This document shows positions 24,701 to 35,349 of a stretch of DNA of 64,000 bases, in pieces. Source of the stretch: Hyposmocoma kahamanoa. Its lineage: Eukaryota > Arthropoda > Insecta > Lepidoptera > Cosmopterigidae. The DNA is taken from contig NW_020654810.1 of assembly GCF_003589595.1 (NCBI RefSeq), forward strand, positions 13,859,303 to 13,923,302. The letters run 5' to 3'. The notes below the pieces were generated by a model. It saw only the letters and a list, made by a program, of their open reading frames with translations. It had not been told where the DNA came from and searched no databases. Numbering within the stretch: the first letter of the stretch is position 1; the number at the start of each line of letters is the position of its first letter. The position numbers and the translations under genes are program-made.

Positions 24701-27700
24701 CTTTTACCTTTTCATCGACATAGATTTAAGCATTGTTTTATCTTAAATATTACTGTATGTTTTCTGTTCAAGAATGTCTTTTTATTTTATTAATTTATAT
24801 ATTTATATATTTGTTTTTTCAAACAAACCATAGTTTCGAGTCCTTTGCAGGACTCATCGTCACGTGTTACTGATCAGATAAACGCGATTTAGATCCGAAA
24901 AAAATATTTTAATTTCTTACGTATTATTATTTTGTAGGATTACTTTGGTCTATTGTTAGTAAATTAACACGTTGGAATCTTCTAGATAAGAATCATGTAG
25001 ATAGCGTGTTATGTATTTGCTTATTTACGCGTATCTATTCTCGTGTGCCTATTAAGACAGACATGGGTGTTAATTTCTCACTCCATTAAGCTAGTTCTAA
25101 TACCTAACCTTGGGATGGTTGAGAAGATATCAACAATGTTTGTTAACTTGGAACGTTATCTAATCATGATTTAAGGTCGGCCATCTTTAAAGCACTACTT
25201 TTTGATAATGTAATACAAGGTTAGTTTTTAGTGAACAGTATTTATTAGAGTTGCAACGAATATTCGGTTATTTTTCGGTATTCGTTTTATTAGGCCTATT
25301 TTTTGCTATTCGGCCGATAAAAGAATATTGAATCACTATTCTGCTGAAAAACAGGAAGAAGAAATAAAAGAAAACGGTAAATTATCATGTAACTAATATT
25401 AATGCTGAATATCCATAAGTTCGAGAAAGTACAATTTTTCGCTTATTTATTTAAAAGATCAAAGGTAACGTAACTAAGTTATTTTTCTAAGAAATCGATA
25501 AAGGAAATAAGACGAATGAAAATTATCTTCTTTTATGTAGTTTACTCGTGACTAAATAAACACTCAATCAAGTATTATTTGCAAACCAAAATAAAATGAT
25601 TTATGTGATTTATTATATATTTATTTATTATATTTTTTTCAAGTTTAGTAGCAGTAGCGATTCTTGTGAAAGAGTGTGTCCAGGGAAGTACTGCCACCTA
25701 TTTCTGCCGCCAAGCAGTAATGTCAGCATTACTGTGTTTCGGTTTTGAAGGGTGAGGGTGCTAGTGAAATTACAAGCACATGGGACTTGTCAACTTATGT
25801 CTCAGGGTGACGGGCGCAGTGACAGTGCACCTCAGATCTATGAGATTTAAAGCTCTGAGTGGCACTGTAACTGTTGTGGACAGGCGTGTAGCTTATCATC
25901 ACTTGATATTAACGGGACTCGTTTGTCCCGTCACTTGATATTATAAAAAAAAGGTTAGTGAAACTGAAATTAATTAAACAATGACTTTCTTATATAAAGT
26001 ACCGTAAATTTAAATTATAAACTTGACAATTAAGTTACCTTTTTGTTTTATTGTACAAAATTATTTATCATAACTTTTTTAAATTCAAATGTAAGTGTGC
26101 ATTTGGGCTCCATTTCACCTGATTGAAAGTGATGATGAGGTCAACGATGGAGCATGCACACCTAAATAATGCCTATTCACTCTCGCCTTAAAAAGGCTTA
26201 AGTTATAACGTTCAGGGAACAAGTCTGCAGGCAGGAAATTCCACTCCATAGCCGTTCGCCATATGAATGTGGAAGCGTAACGCTTCGAGCGAATCTTTGG
26301 AATATCCACAACATAGGGGTGGTAGGGGTGGTAGCTAAGCCTACGCCTAGTCCCCCGATGATGGAAAGGGGAAGACGGAATTAAATCGTGTAATTCCATC
26401 GCACACTCTCCGTGATATATCCTGTAAAATACCGATAAGCAGGCAACTTATTGGCGGTGTTCAAGGCTCTGCAGCTTCGCTTCTACTAATTCCGAGTCAC
26501 CTATAAGCCTCTTGACACACTTGTCAATTGAATCCAAGGTGGTCAACTGGTGTGTAGCAGAGCCATCCCAAAGGTGCCAGCAGTACTCCATACACGACCG
26601 GACTTGTGCTTGATACAGCTGAAGCAACTGTCCTGGTGTGAAGTAACACCTCACCTTGGAAAGGATGCTAAGCTTCCTGGCTGCATTTTTGGCCATGGAT
26701 TCAATGTATCTGCCGAAGTTCAGATTGGACGACGGGTCCATTCCAAGTACCTACGCTGCACCTACAGCGTATTCCTATGTAACTTTTATGATTGTCTACA
26801 AAACGCGATGTTTCTAAGCGATCTTTTCTTTTGACAGTATTACCATCATTACCATATGTGTAACAATCGCGGAAACCTAAAAACTCGACTAGTAATAAAT
26901 ATACTGAAATATGCAATTTATAGCTCCAACGAACGAATGTTTTTCTTCACATAACTTCAGTTTTATAACGTTTTATGTTCTGCATGTCAGAGAAGGCTCA
27001 CGAAATATTCCAAAATATGTTCCAAAAGTGTGACGTACAAGCAGCTACAACTCCATGTGACGTTCCCAACCCATATTGGGACAGACAGTGGCGTGCGTAT
27101 ATGGGTTCATAATGATTGTGGTTCAACAATGCATATATTCTAATAAAACATGAACATAAACTTTATAAAATGTTTTCAGGAATCATCGATACATTTAGTG
27201 AAGTTAGTAAGGTTATTGCGATTGGCGCGGTTGCTGCAGAAAATGGATCGCTACTCACAGTACTCAGCGTTGATACTGACGCTCCTTATGCTATCGTTTA
27301 CGCTAGTGGCCCACTGGCTGGCTTGCATCTGGTTTATTATAGCTGAAAAAGAAATTGATGTTCATAATAATGAAGAACAGTGGGATCTAGGTTGGTTATA
27401 AGGCTTTTGAGTACCATAATTCTAGCTGTGTCTTTGTCTGCTTAGCATCAGAAAAAGTTTGGTTTCTGATAATAATAAAAATGGTATTTTTAATAAATCT
27501 TTTCAGGTTGGATGCATAATTTAGCAGAGAGATTAAAAATGCCAGTTCACAATGTATCACATGGCGAAAGTTATATCACAGCATTATATTTCACATGTTC
27601 ATCACTAACCAGTGTGGGCTTCGGGAATGTGGCCGCCAACACAGTTCCCGAGAAAATTTTCAGTATTCTTGTAATGTTGATTGGAGGTAAAAAACGAAAG

Positions 27701-30700
27701 ATCATCTTTTGTCCGTAACGTCAGATTCATTTTACCGTTAATACTTCCTAATTCTGTCTTTATCTGCCATAAAGCCGAGGAGTCTTTACAAAACCCCCAA
27801 TCCTATACAACAGAACCAAGTCGGAATTGTTAATTTTTACTCAAAGAGAGTAATCAACTTGCCAAGCTTAGCATTAACGTAGACGTATTGAATTGTTAAT
27901 TTAAACTAGATAATGAGGATGATGAATACATTAATATTAGTTGGTAATTTAAGATTTATAATGGAAATGGAATCATTTAAAACGGGGTTACATATTTACA
28001 GCCCTAATGCACGCCGTGGTGTTCGGGAACGTAACTGCTATTATCCAAAGGATGTACTCACGCCGGTCTTTATATCAAAGTAAATGGAGAGATTTGAAGG
28101 ACTTCCTTACTATAAACCAGGTTCCGAAAGAACTAAAGCAGCGCATGCAAGATTATTTCCAAACCATGTGGTCGCTCAATCATGGTATCGATATACATGA
28201 GGTAAATATGACACTATTCTATTCATTTCGTTAATTCGCATCTTTAATTTCACGAGAAGACTGATTCTGTGTCATGTCAAAAATTGACCTTTGAGATTGG
28301 CCTAGAATTTCACATACGGCGAGAGACGGCACGACATGTACATAGACATTAACCAGAAACAGGCGGCTGGAACTTCGTAGATATCAGTTCTATGGAGCAA
28401 ATGTAAACAAAGAATTATAAACCTTGAATTAAACGAAATGCGTTGAAAAAGAAATAAAAAAATATTTATCTCCGCAACTCTCTCCGTTCTGGCCACACAG
28501 TTTGTGAAGATGAAAAGATAATCTGTTATTATTATATTAGGCTTTTATTCCTTAGTCTCTTTTATGTTGGTAATCGCGAAGTTTAAAGCGTAAATTTAAT
28601 ATACGGTCCGATCACTTTGAAGTCGAAGTGAACGAGGTAAATGTTCTTAATTTTTAAACACTTGCTTGTTTATAATGGGACGGCCAAATATAAGTCAAGC
28701 GTTTGGAAATTGTTGACCGTCACACCGACATTGACACAGCTAACTTTGATTTAACATTCTACATTAGTGAACGAACGAAAGAACTACATTAATTAGTAAA
28801 ACTGTTGAGTTTTTCTTCCATTTACTGCTATACGTATTTTTAAAGGTGAATATATTTGTTTAGATACACGCTAAACTATATTACTCTTAAGGTATTGGCC
28901 TTTATTGAAGGCAAATTCAGTAGATATACGAAGTTAATCCGATACGAATTGAAGTTGGCTGGATAAACCAAAACCAAAAGCCAAATCGAAACGTTACTGT
29001 AACAACGTCTAATTAATTGTTTGCAGACTTTGAAGGAGTTCCCTGAAGAGTTACGGGGGGACGTGTCGCTCCATTTACATCGGGAGATTCTATCGCTTCC
29101 GATATTCGAGGCAGCCTCTCAGGGCTGCCTGAAGTTGTTATCGCTGCATATTCGGAATAATTTCTGTGCCCCTGGCGAATACCTTGTGCATAAAGGGGAT
29201 GCGCTAACCTACATCTATTATATCTGCAATGGATCTATGGAAGTTGTTCAGAACGATATGGTAGTTGCTATTTTAGGTAGGTATTCTCAGGCTAAACTCT
29301 ATTTATTACGAAACGATTCGATAATTAAATCGTCGACGCCTTATCAATAATATACGAGTATATTGCCAATTTACAAATTGTAAACGATCAATTTTTGAAC
29401 CGTCTTTCGTTGCAAACGAGTAAACGACGGAATATTAACAAGCAAAGACAAATAAATACTGACCTATAATGGATGTGTGACGTAAATAAACAGTTTTCAT
29501 ATATGTGAATGTACAAATACTAATGAATAGTTGCTTTCGTCGAACAGGTAAAGGAGATTTAGTGGGCTGTGATATGAATGCCCATTTACAAGCGCACAAC
29601 GGAGCCGGAGGTGCTCCTAACACTGACGTGGTGGTCAAGTCGAGCTGCGATGTTAAGGTACTTCTTTTCCACCGTAGATCGTAATAAGTTAGCAAACATC
29701 AGGCTCTCAGTAAATAACATACTTCTCATTTATAAAACCATTCTGAAACCTTCCAATCAATTCCCATGTCATGATCACACAGAGGATACTGAATGTTACA
29801 TTAAGATCACTTTCTAACTTTCTTTGGCTCCTCACCAACAATGATAGCTACTGCTACTGGAGATGAACACAGTTAAAGATGAAATCCACAATGACTGTTG
29901 ACAAAACAAATACTGTTCTGTACTGTGTTGTAAATATTCAAAAAGGCATGAAAACACCCTAACGAACTAGCAGCCAAGCTGACAACGCGAAACTATGAAA
30001 AGCGCCTTAAGCGGAAAGATACTCTGTCCCTGTAGAGACGACACCGATTAAATAGTAGATGCCCTCACTCACTGGAGTACATGCTCGACGTGTGAAACTC
30101 ACCATTCCACGCATTTGCTTATAGTTTGAAAATGATTGTAAATAAAACAAATATACACAAAAATATGCATTTATTCTTTTTGTAAGTTGTATTTAGATCT
30201 TTGAAGTGGATTTAATTCATGCATACATAAAAACAAAGCATAATAAACCATCATAGATTATAGTGGCTGTTCCATATACACACAACATTTTGCATTCAAA
30301 ATCATCAATTGGGTTTATATTAAATACAATATCATGTTTGTGTTACGCGTTAAGTGGAAATGCTTCTTTGATGTGTAAACTTGAGATTAAGCTAAATTTC
30401 GTTGACCCAATGCCTCCCTGTAATGAGATATCTCGAGCTTTTTCATTCAAGTGTATTGCAGGCTTAAGCAATGCAGAGTTGGGTTAGACAAATACTTTGG
30501 CCCCATTAAACAGTATGCGTTTAGTAAATTTTCTTACCATCTATTTCCGCTTAGTCACTGTTTCATTTAGCCATACAGAGCATTGCATCTATTTATATGT
30601 CGTTTAATCCATTGATTTTCCAACCACACAGGCGTTAACATACTGTGACCTGAAATGCATACATATGGGTGGTTTAGCCGAAGTTCTGCGGCTTTACACT

Positions 30701-32304
30701 GAGTATCAGCAAGAATTCATCCATGATATACAACATGATCTAACTTATAACCTCCGTGAAGGATACGAGGCAGAACAAGAATCAGATGGAAACGGACATC
30801 CTTCATTAACATTGCCCTCAATATCCGAAGATGATGAAAATGCAGTTGAAGATACAGCACTATCACCGAAAAAGTCTATTCCTATATCCAATACAAATAG
30901 TCCCCGACATGCAAAATTCAGGTTAGATAATTTTTTTTTTCTTTATTTACAGCAAAATGCGTAATACAATAAAGGTGCGGAAGTATTGCGAATATTTTCA
31001 GGTCGGACGGGCAACAGCGGCTTACACACAGAGAGTTAAGAGAAAGAATAGAAAGACAAAGGTCCGTCGCTACACCCAAAATCAGTAGAGCGGATTCTTT
31101 AGAAGGGCTAAATTTAGAAATGCACAACACTAGGTCATCAGTGGAAAGGCTGGATACGCAGGTGTCAAGTTTACACCACGACGTCGCGGCTTTGAGCATG
31201 GAGGTAAATATGTCCACCGGTCAACATAATGTATGTATACACAAAATCAGAGTCCACATAAAAAGTTCACATGACATTAAACAAACTTTGGAGACATGCT
31301 ATTATTATCTCATTACATTATTAGAATTCTCACAGACAATGTATTTTGTTAAATATCAATATAGGCTTCTAATTCTAATAATTAAGTAATGGCACCCTTG
31401 TGCCCTATATAAGTATACAAGGCAGAAGAGTGTCATTCGACTGTTCATTTGACGTCATCTATTGACCCATTTGTCATCAATGCGACAAGGAATTTGTATT
31501 AAGATACGTTATCATTGTTATCACAGGAAAAACTGAGTACATTTTAGTGTACCCCTGTTACCGGTACATGGGCGCTAATGTCACATTGTTTACTCGCAGG
31601 TTCGAAATGCAATCCAAGCTCTGCAAGAGATGACGACGGGTCCTGCGGGCTGGCATGCCGCGCATTCCAATCCGAATCTACAGTGGAATCAGCCACCTAA
31701 TCAACTCGCTAGGAGTTGTAGTCACCCACCCGACGTTTTTTGTTGGGATCAGGTAATTATTTATACTAATACTCAATGTGGTGAAATTATTTATCTATAC
31801 ATATGCAATTTCCTAAATATTGTGGATGATTTACAGCAAGAGAGGCCACTTACGCCTGAGCGACCAAAGGTGCATAGGTACACGCAGACAGAACCATTCC
31901 TTCATTTAGTCACACAATACATAATGGAACACCCAGCGACAGTCATGCTACTTTTGGGTTTAGACCCTATAGTGACTCCAGTGATGCCACCGGGCGTTGA
32001 GTATTATGACACGCGAGGTTGCCGGCCCAGCATGCTCGAACAAATTGTTGAATCAGAAAACGGGAGCCAAAGTCCATCTAGCTCAGGTAGTGAGAAAGTT
32101 GATCACAGAAGCCTCAGTGGAAGTGCCAAAGAACTCGATTTACAACCAGAAGTGAAAAGACTATTAGAAAAAGACTATAGACCCACTAATTTAAGGCGGA
32201 ACAGATACTCTGCAAGTGATATATGTGAAGAGTCAGAGCGACTTCTATCTGCCAGAGCACTGCATCCAAGCACGCGCAGTCTAAAATTCAATATTAACAG
32301 TTAA
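18544..32304 (+). CDS. Elk: Elk-type voltage-gated K+ channel (EAG superfamily), 14 exons, first exon not found
   Basis: Exons: 18544-18774, 19500-19637, 22594-22787, 23304-23532, 24207-24370, 27180-27390, 27507-27686, 28002-28201, 29027-29276, 29548-29657, 30632-30921, 31002-31203, 31600-31752, 31837-32304. All introns are GT-AG and the joined frame stays open for about 1006 codons. It encodes a plasma-membrane potassium channel: PAS domain (exons 1-2), linker, S1-S6 (exons 4-8) with filter SVGFGN, C-linker, cyclic-nucleotide-binding homology domain (exons 9-11) and a cytoplasmic tail with a probable coiled coil. '[20 protein letters not shown]', '[20 protein letters not shown]' and '[14 protein letters not shown]'-like '[14 protein letters not shown]' favour Elk over eag or erg. 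The N-terminal exon (about 24 residues in relatives) was not seen between 1 and 18,543. Confidence 0.95.
19500..19637 (+). CDS. Elk: Elk exon: PAS domain, end
   Basis: Acceptor 'tttaaatttacag', donor 'gtaagta', phase 1 at both ends. It encodes '[20 protein letters not shown]', then '[20 protein letters not shown]', the conserved end of the PAS domain. Confidence 0.95.
19640..22520. other. Elk intron, no feature recognised
   Basis: AT-rich intron sequence of about 2.9 kb. No exon with Elk similarity and no clear transposon was found. Confidence 0.5.
22594..22787 (+). CDS. Elk: Elk exon: PAS-to-S1 linker
   Basis: Acceptor 'atttgtacccgcag', donor 'gtaaca', from phase 1 to phase 0. It encodes '[20 protein letters not shown]' and '[18 protein letters not shown]', the latter conserved in Elk channels. 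An alternative in-frame acceptor at 22,529-22,530 would start the exon at 22,531 and add 21 residues; its pyrimidine tract is weaker. Confidence 0.88.
23304..23532 (+). CDS. Elk: Elk exon: S1 and start of S2
   Basis: Acceptor 'attattttttag', donor 'gtaagtt'. It encodes the pre-S1 '[20 protein letters not shown]', the S1 helix '[19 protein letters not shown]' and the start of S2 '[10 protein letters not shown]'. From phase 0 to phase 1. Confidence 0.95.
23662..23918 (+). repeat. Dispersed repeat family A, copy 5 (in Elk intron)
   Basis: Near-complete copy in the same orientation as the gene, from 'aagtgacggaacgaacaagt' to 'gcagaaataggtaaggt'. Flanking blocks at 23,555-23,600 and 23,975-24,040 resemble each other in inverted form ('gcgactttnagcagcg'), so it may lie inside an older TIR element. 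Confidence 0.8.
24207..24370 (+). CDS. Elk: Elk exon: S2-S3
   Basis: Acceptor 'ttttctttacag', donor 'gtaagta'. It encodes '[20 protein letters not shown]', then '[20 protein letters not shown]' (S3 with its Asp). From phase 1 to phase 0. Confidence 0.95.
24380..25670. other. Elk intron, no feature recognised
   Basis: AT-rich intron sequence without recognisable coding or repeat content. Confidence 0.45.
25674..25946 (-). repeat. Dispersed repeat family A, copy 6 (in Elk intron)
   Basis: Reverse-orientation copy, from 'gtccagggaagtactgccac' to 'tttgtcccgtcacttgatat'. Confidence 0.85.
26110..26745 (-). pseudogene. Non-LTR retrotransposon reverse transcriptase C-terminus in Elk intron
   Basis: The minus strand encodes '[20 protein letters not shown]', '[20 protein letters not shown]' and '[12 protein letters not shown]', then after a frameshift near 26,440 '[20 protein letters not shown]' and '[20 protein letters not shown]'. 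This order is typical of the region after the catalytic core in jockey-like LINEs. The reverse transcriptase core is absent (5' truncation near 26,745). It lies antisense to Elk. Confidence 0.8.
27180..27390 (+). CDS. Elk: Elk exon: S4 voltage sensor and S5
   Basis: Acceptor 'aaatgttttcag', donor 'gttggt'. It encodes the positively spaced S4 '[19 protein letters not shown]' and the S5 '[15 protein letters not shown]'. The preceding intron of 2.8 kb contains a family A copy and a LINE fragment. Confidence 0.95.
27507..27686 (+). CDS. Elk: Elk exon: pore helix, selectivity filter, S6
   Basis: Acceptor 'aaatcttttcag', donor 'gtaaaa'. It encodes '[20 protein letters not shown]' with the filter GFG as in other EAG-family channels, then '[12 protein letters not shown]'. 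Phase 1 at both ends. Confidence 0.96.
28002..28201 (+). CDS. Elk: Elk exon: S6 end and C-linker
   Basis: Acceptor 'acatatttacag', donor 'gtaaat'. It encodes '[20 protein letters not shown]' and the C-linker '[20 protein letters not shown]'. Confidence 0.96.
29027..29276 (+). CDS. Elk: Elk exon: C-linker and cyclic-nucleotide-binding homology domain
   Basis: Acceptor 'taattgtttgcag', donor 'gtaggt'. It encodes '[20 protein letters not shown]', then '[20 protein letters not shown]' and '[17 protein letters not shown]'. Confidence 0.96.
29548..29657 (+). CDS. Elk: Elk exon: CNBHD middle part
   Basis: Acceptor 'tttcgtcgaacag', donor 'gtactt'. It encodes '[20 protein letters not shown]' and ends 'KSSCDVK'. 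The insert between GDL and DVK differs in length from vertebrate relatives. Confidence 0.93.
29660..30630. other. Elk intron, no feature recognised
   Basis: About 970 bp of AT-rich intron. The small frames are without recognisable domains. Confidence 0.45.
30632..30921 (+). CDS. Elk: Elk exon: end of CNBHD and acidic linker
   Basis: Acceptor 'ccaaccacacag', donor 'gttaga'. It encodes '[20 protein letters not shown]', '[20 protein letters not shown]' and then a low-complexity acidic and Ser-rich run. From phase 0 to phase 2. Confidence 0.95.
31002..31203 (+). CDS. Elk: Elk exon: C-terminal tail with coiled coil
   Basis: Acceptor 'gaatattttcag', donor 'gtaaat'. After '[17 protein letters not shown]' it encodes '[20 protein letters not shown]', a heptad pattern that runs into the next exon ('[11 protein letters not shown]') and fits a short tetramer-forming coiled coil as known in EAG-family tails. 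Confidence 0.9.
31600..31752 (+). CDS. Elk: Elk exon: C-terminal tail
   Basis: Acceptor 'gtttactcgcag', donor 'gtaatt'. It encodes '[20 protein letters not shown]' and a Pro/Asn-rich tail. The following intron is only 84 bp and has no in-frame stop. Confidence 0.85.
31837..32304 (+). CDS. Elk: Elk terminal exon
   Basis: Acceptor 'tggatgatttacag'. It encodes '[20 protein letters not shown]', '[15 protein letters not shown]', a Ser-rich stretch and ends at a TAA (32,302-32,304). The early part is likely ordered; the Ser-rich end is probably disordered. Confidence 0.9.
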   Translation, partial: QERPLTPERPKVHRYTQTEPFLHLVTQYIMEHPATVMLLLGLDPIVTPVMPPGVEYYDTRGCRPSMLEQIVESENGSQSPSSSGSEKVDHRSLSGSAKELDLQPEVKRLLEKDYRPTNLRRNRYSASDICEESERLLSARALHPSTRSLKFNINS

Positions 32305-32403
32305 GAATAATACACCTTGTTACCATTTTACTACGTTCTGCTCATTAGTAGTTAGACTTTAAAAGTATACATTTATAAAAAATCAGTCTCTGTACCTATA
32401 TTA

Positions 32404-32409
32404 AATAAA
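32404..32409 (+). promoter_or_regulatory. Probable Elk poly(A) signal
   Basis: An AATAAA hexamer lies about 100 bp after the stop codon, so the transcript probably ends near 32,420-32,450. Other AATAAA-like words further down make the exact end uncertain. Confidence 0.5.
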
Positions 32410-32449
32410 GATCTTTAAATTAGGTAATCCAAAAATAAGTTGGTTCTCG

Positions 32450-33940
32450 TATTACTTTTCGTTAACGAACTTAAAAGTATTGCTATTGTGTCAAAGAGAG
32501 TTTAAATGAAACAAAAAGTTATTTGGGCATTTATTTGTGCTATCTTTTTCGGAGGTATACTATTTTAGAAGATGTACATATCAATTGCAATGGAGAAGTA
32601 TTTTTAGATTAGAATATTAGTTATTCAGTGAATATCTATAGTTACTAAGTTGTTCAAAGAGATGGATGAATAATATTGCTTAGTCATAAATACATGAATA
32701 AATAAATCAATACAGATAATGCTCGTAATCGCAGAGGCATCTTAAATGTACTTTAGCATTATATTTTATATTAATGTTTACATTATTAATTTCTAAAACA
32801 CAAAGTGGGGCACTATACCATTTCAGAGACAACAATTGATTACATAGATTAGCTATATATTTATAATTTAGCAAGCAGTTATATTAATTGCAATACTTTT
32901 AGAACTCCTGCCGTTAATAACGACGTTATTATGAGCGATGCCACAAGGGCGCTGCCGGTGCGTTGCATCGTCGCAATATGATTTCAATGCACCGAGCGCC
33001 ACACGAGCAATGCGGTACCGCAAATTAACATCGCTTACTTTCGCAACGCAGCACCCCTTCCCGCTTCGAGTCCAGCAACTCGATTTTGATTGCCTCTCCC
33101 GATCGGAAACTGCGTCTTTTCCGAGTCGAACAATAGTTGATTTAAGTCACAAATTAGAAAGATATTGTAGGGATTAGGTTCATCTTCTCGCTCGGAAACT
33201 CTTCTGATTTCGAGACTACCCGATCGGTTCGATTTTGATTTGAATCTAAATCATCAGAATGCTGATCCCTTGTCCGACGCGCACGCGTAGGTACCGTCGC
33301 GTCGTCTGTGCTGTTTCAACGCAACATGTGAAGAGAAGTTAAATGTTATCTATTTCCATAATTCATAAATTCACGTCCTTCACAATCGAAGGATCCTGTT
33401 ACTTTCAAAATATACCAATACTAACAGTGTTCAACACTTAGGTATTGCTAATTTAGTAGTCATATGAAAAAAATCATATATTTTAAAGTTATCCATGTAC
33501 TCGATGTTTAAAAATGTGTAGTCTTTTGTGTGTTTAGAATTTAGAAATTCAATATTAATGGAGGACACACAATGATCAAATATATTATTGAAAGTCGCTT
33601 CACTTGTGGTAACATGCTCTGGTATCGAAAGTAGGCATCATTATTTAGTACCTACTATTTACGTGTCACGTAGGTACTTACTAGGTCAATGTTGGGTGGG
33701 TGCGGTTACGTATATATATAACTTACCAGAGCTATTTTTTCGGATGCATGTTGAATGTGGTCGGTAAAAATTGTTTACAACAAAAGAATTTACATCAAGC
33801 AAAACGTAATCTGATCTCAAGGACATTAGACTCTATAGCATAAGATATCAATTTAATTGTCTTCCTTTCAATATAAATAATTAGTATTCCTATTGTACTT
33901 TATAGATATAAACATAACGTTCACAAAATAGTACTTTTTA
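32450..33940. other. Region downstream of Elk, no gene recognised
   Basis: Non-coding. A GC-richer patch at about 32,935-33,330 holds a 79-codon frame without recognisable domain, next to CG-rich words ('tccgacgcgcacgcgtaggt'). It could be a repeat remnant. Confidence 0.4.
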
Positions 33941-33943
33941 TAA

Positions 33944-34330
33944 TTGTACGTAACAATAGACTAATAGACTACACATGTTAAAAAATGTGTGCCAAAAAAA
34001 TTTGTGATTACAATAAGAGCAAAGACATACTATGTCAGAAAATAGTTCGAAAGATGTAGAGACAAAATATCTGCAGGCTAACCATGTGGGGTGAATTAAG
34101 TTAAGCAGTCTTTCCGGCTCAGTGTTGCCATTTTTTGTAATTGTACATAACAATAGACTAATAGACTACACATGTTAAAAAATGTGTGCCAAAAAGATTT
34201 GTGATTACAATAAGAGCAAAGACATACTATGTCGTAAAATAGTTCGAAAGATGTAGAGACAAAATATCTGCAGGCTAACCACGTGTGGTGAATTAAGTTA
34301 AGCACCCTTCCGGCTCAGTGTTGCCATTTA
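33944..34330. repeat. 197 bp tandem duplication
   Basis: Two adjacent copies start at 33,944 ('ttgtacgtaacaatagacta') and 34,141 ('ttgtacataacaatagacta') and both run to 'cggctcagtgttgccattt'. They differ at a handful of positions by eye. Non-coding. Confidence 0.92.
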
Positions 34331-34587
34331 AATTACCGTTTATACCAATTCTGACAAATATTTCACAGTATTGGCGTTTTAATAACAGTTTAAAAAAATA
34401 TATTTGGAAATACTCAACACTGAACCGTAAAAACAAAACATCAATCAATGACTTATGCGGTCAGCCGGCAGCACGTACATTAAGAAATTAGTGAATGTAT
34501 GTATATTTTTAAATTTCTCATTAGTATACAAGATTTTTAAAAATCTATAACTTTCCATCACTTAACAGTTTTCTATGTTTTTTTGTT

Positions 34588-34806
34588 ACCAAGTGACGAG
34601 ACGAACAAGTCTTACGACTGGTGGTAAGCATCTGTTTCAGTGCCACTCAGAGCTTTATTGCATAGATCTGAGGGGCACTGCCACTGCGCTCGTCACCCTG
34701 AGACATAAGTTGACAAATCCTATGTGCCTGTAATTTCACCAGCACCCTTACCATTGACGGCAGAAATAGGTAACGAACTCTTTTACAAGAAGCTATACTG
34801 CTACTA
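34588..34806 (+). repeat. Dispersed repeat family A, copy 7
   Basis: From 'ccaagtgacgagacgaacaa' to 'caagaagctatactgctact', with internal deletions in the 5' and 3' thirds. Confidence 0.85.
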
Positions 34807-34959
34807 AACTAATAAAAAAATTATGAATTGTTCATTAATTCGATGATTTTCTAGAATATCAGCTTATTGCAAAAACACCTACTTCATCAGGAAGATGGCT
34901 TTAAATACCGAGGCCTGGTGATAATTTGACCAGTATCTCATTCTCAATAAAATGTTAAC

Positions 34960-35346
34960 ATATCGCACTGCCAATACAATAGTGTTGTAACTCAAAATAT
35001 GTGAAATTTAATATTATATCATTACTGAATGTAAAACTTGATTCTCTACACTTCAAAACAAACGTCGTTAGAATATTGTAAGAAACAATCAAAAAACATC
35101 TACTTAACTCAAAATGAGACATACTTTATGTGAGCTAGTCTGGCCAAAATAATCCTTATTGAAAAACATGAAATTATTTTTTCCATTTTATATTTTTATA
35201 TTTGATAAATGGTTTAAGTGTCTATAATAAACTATAACATATAAATTGTAATGATTTTTTTGCAGGAAGTAAGTAATTCGTTTTTTATCGATTCTGACAA
35301 CGTCCTCTTTTTGAGTTACAACACTATTGTAATAACAGTGCGATAT
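34960..35346. mobile_element. TIR element (~387 bp, non-autonomous)
   Basis: The left end 34,960-34,997 ('tatcgcactg', 'acaatagtgttgtaactcaa') is the reverse complement of the right end 35,309-35,346, apart from a few bases. There is no open frame inside. No target duplication was identified. Confidence 0.65.
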
Positions 35347-35349
35347 TCT

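Noticed and set aside
31630..32304. Single 224-codon gene
   Set aside because: It is the last two Elk exons read through an 84 bp intron with GT-AG borders and no stop.
33938..34305. Two similar 70-codon minus frames suggesting a gene pair
   Set aside because: They arise from the 197 bp tandem duplication, have no domain, and the similarity is explained by the DNA repeat.
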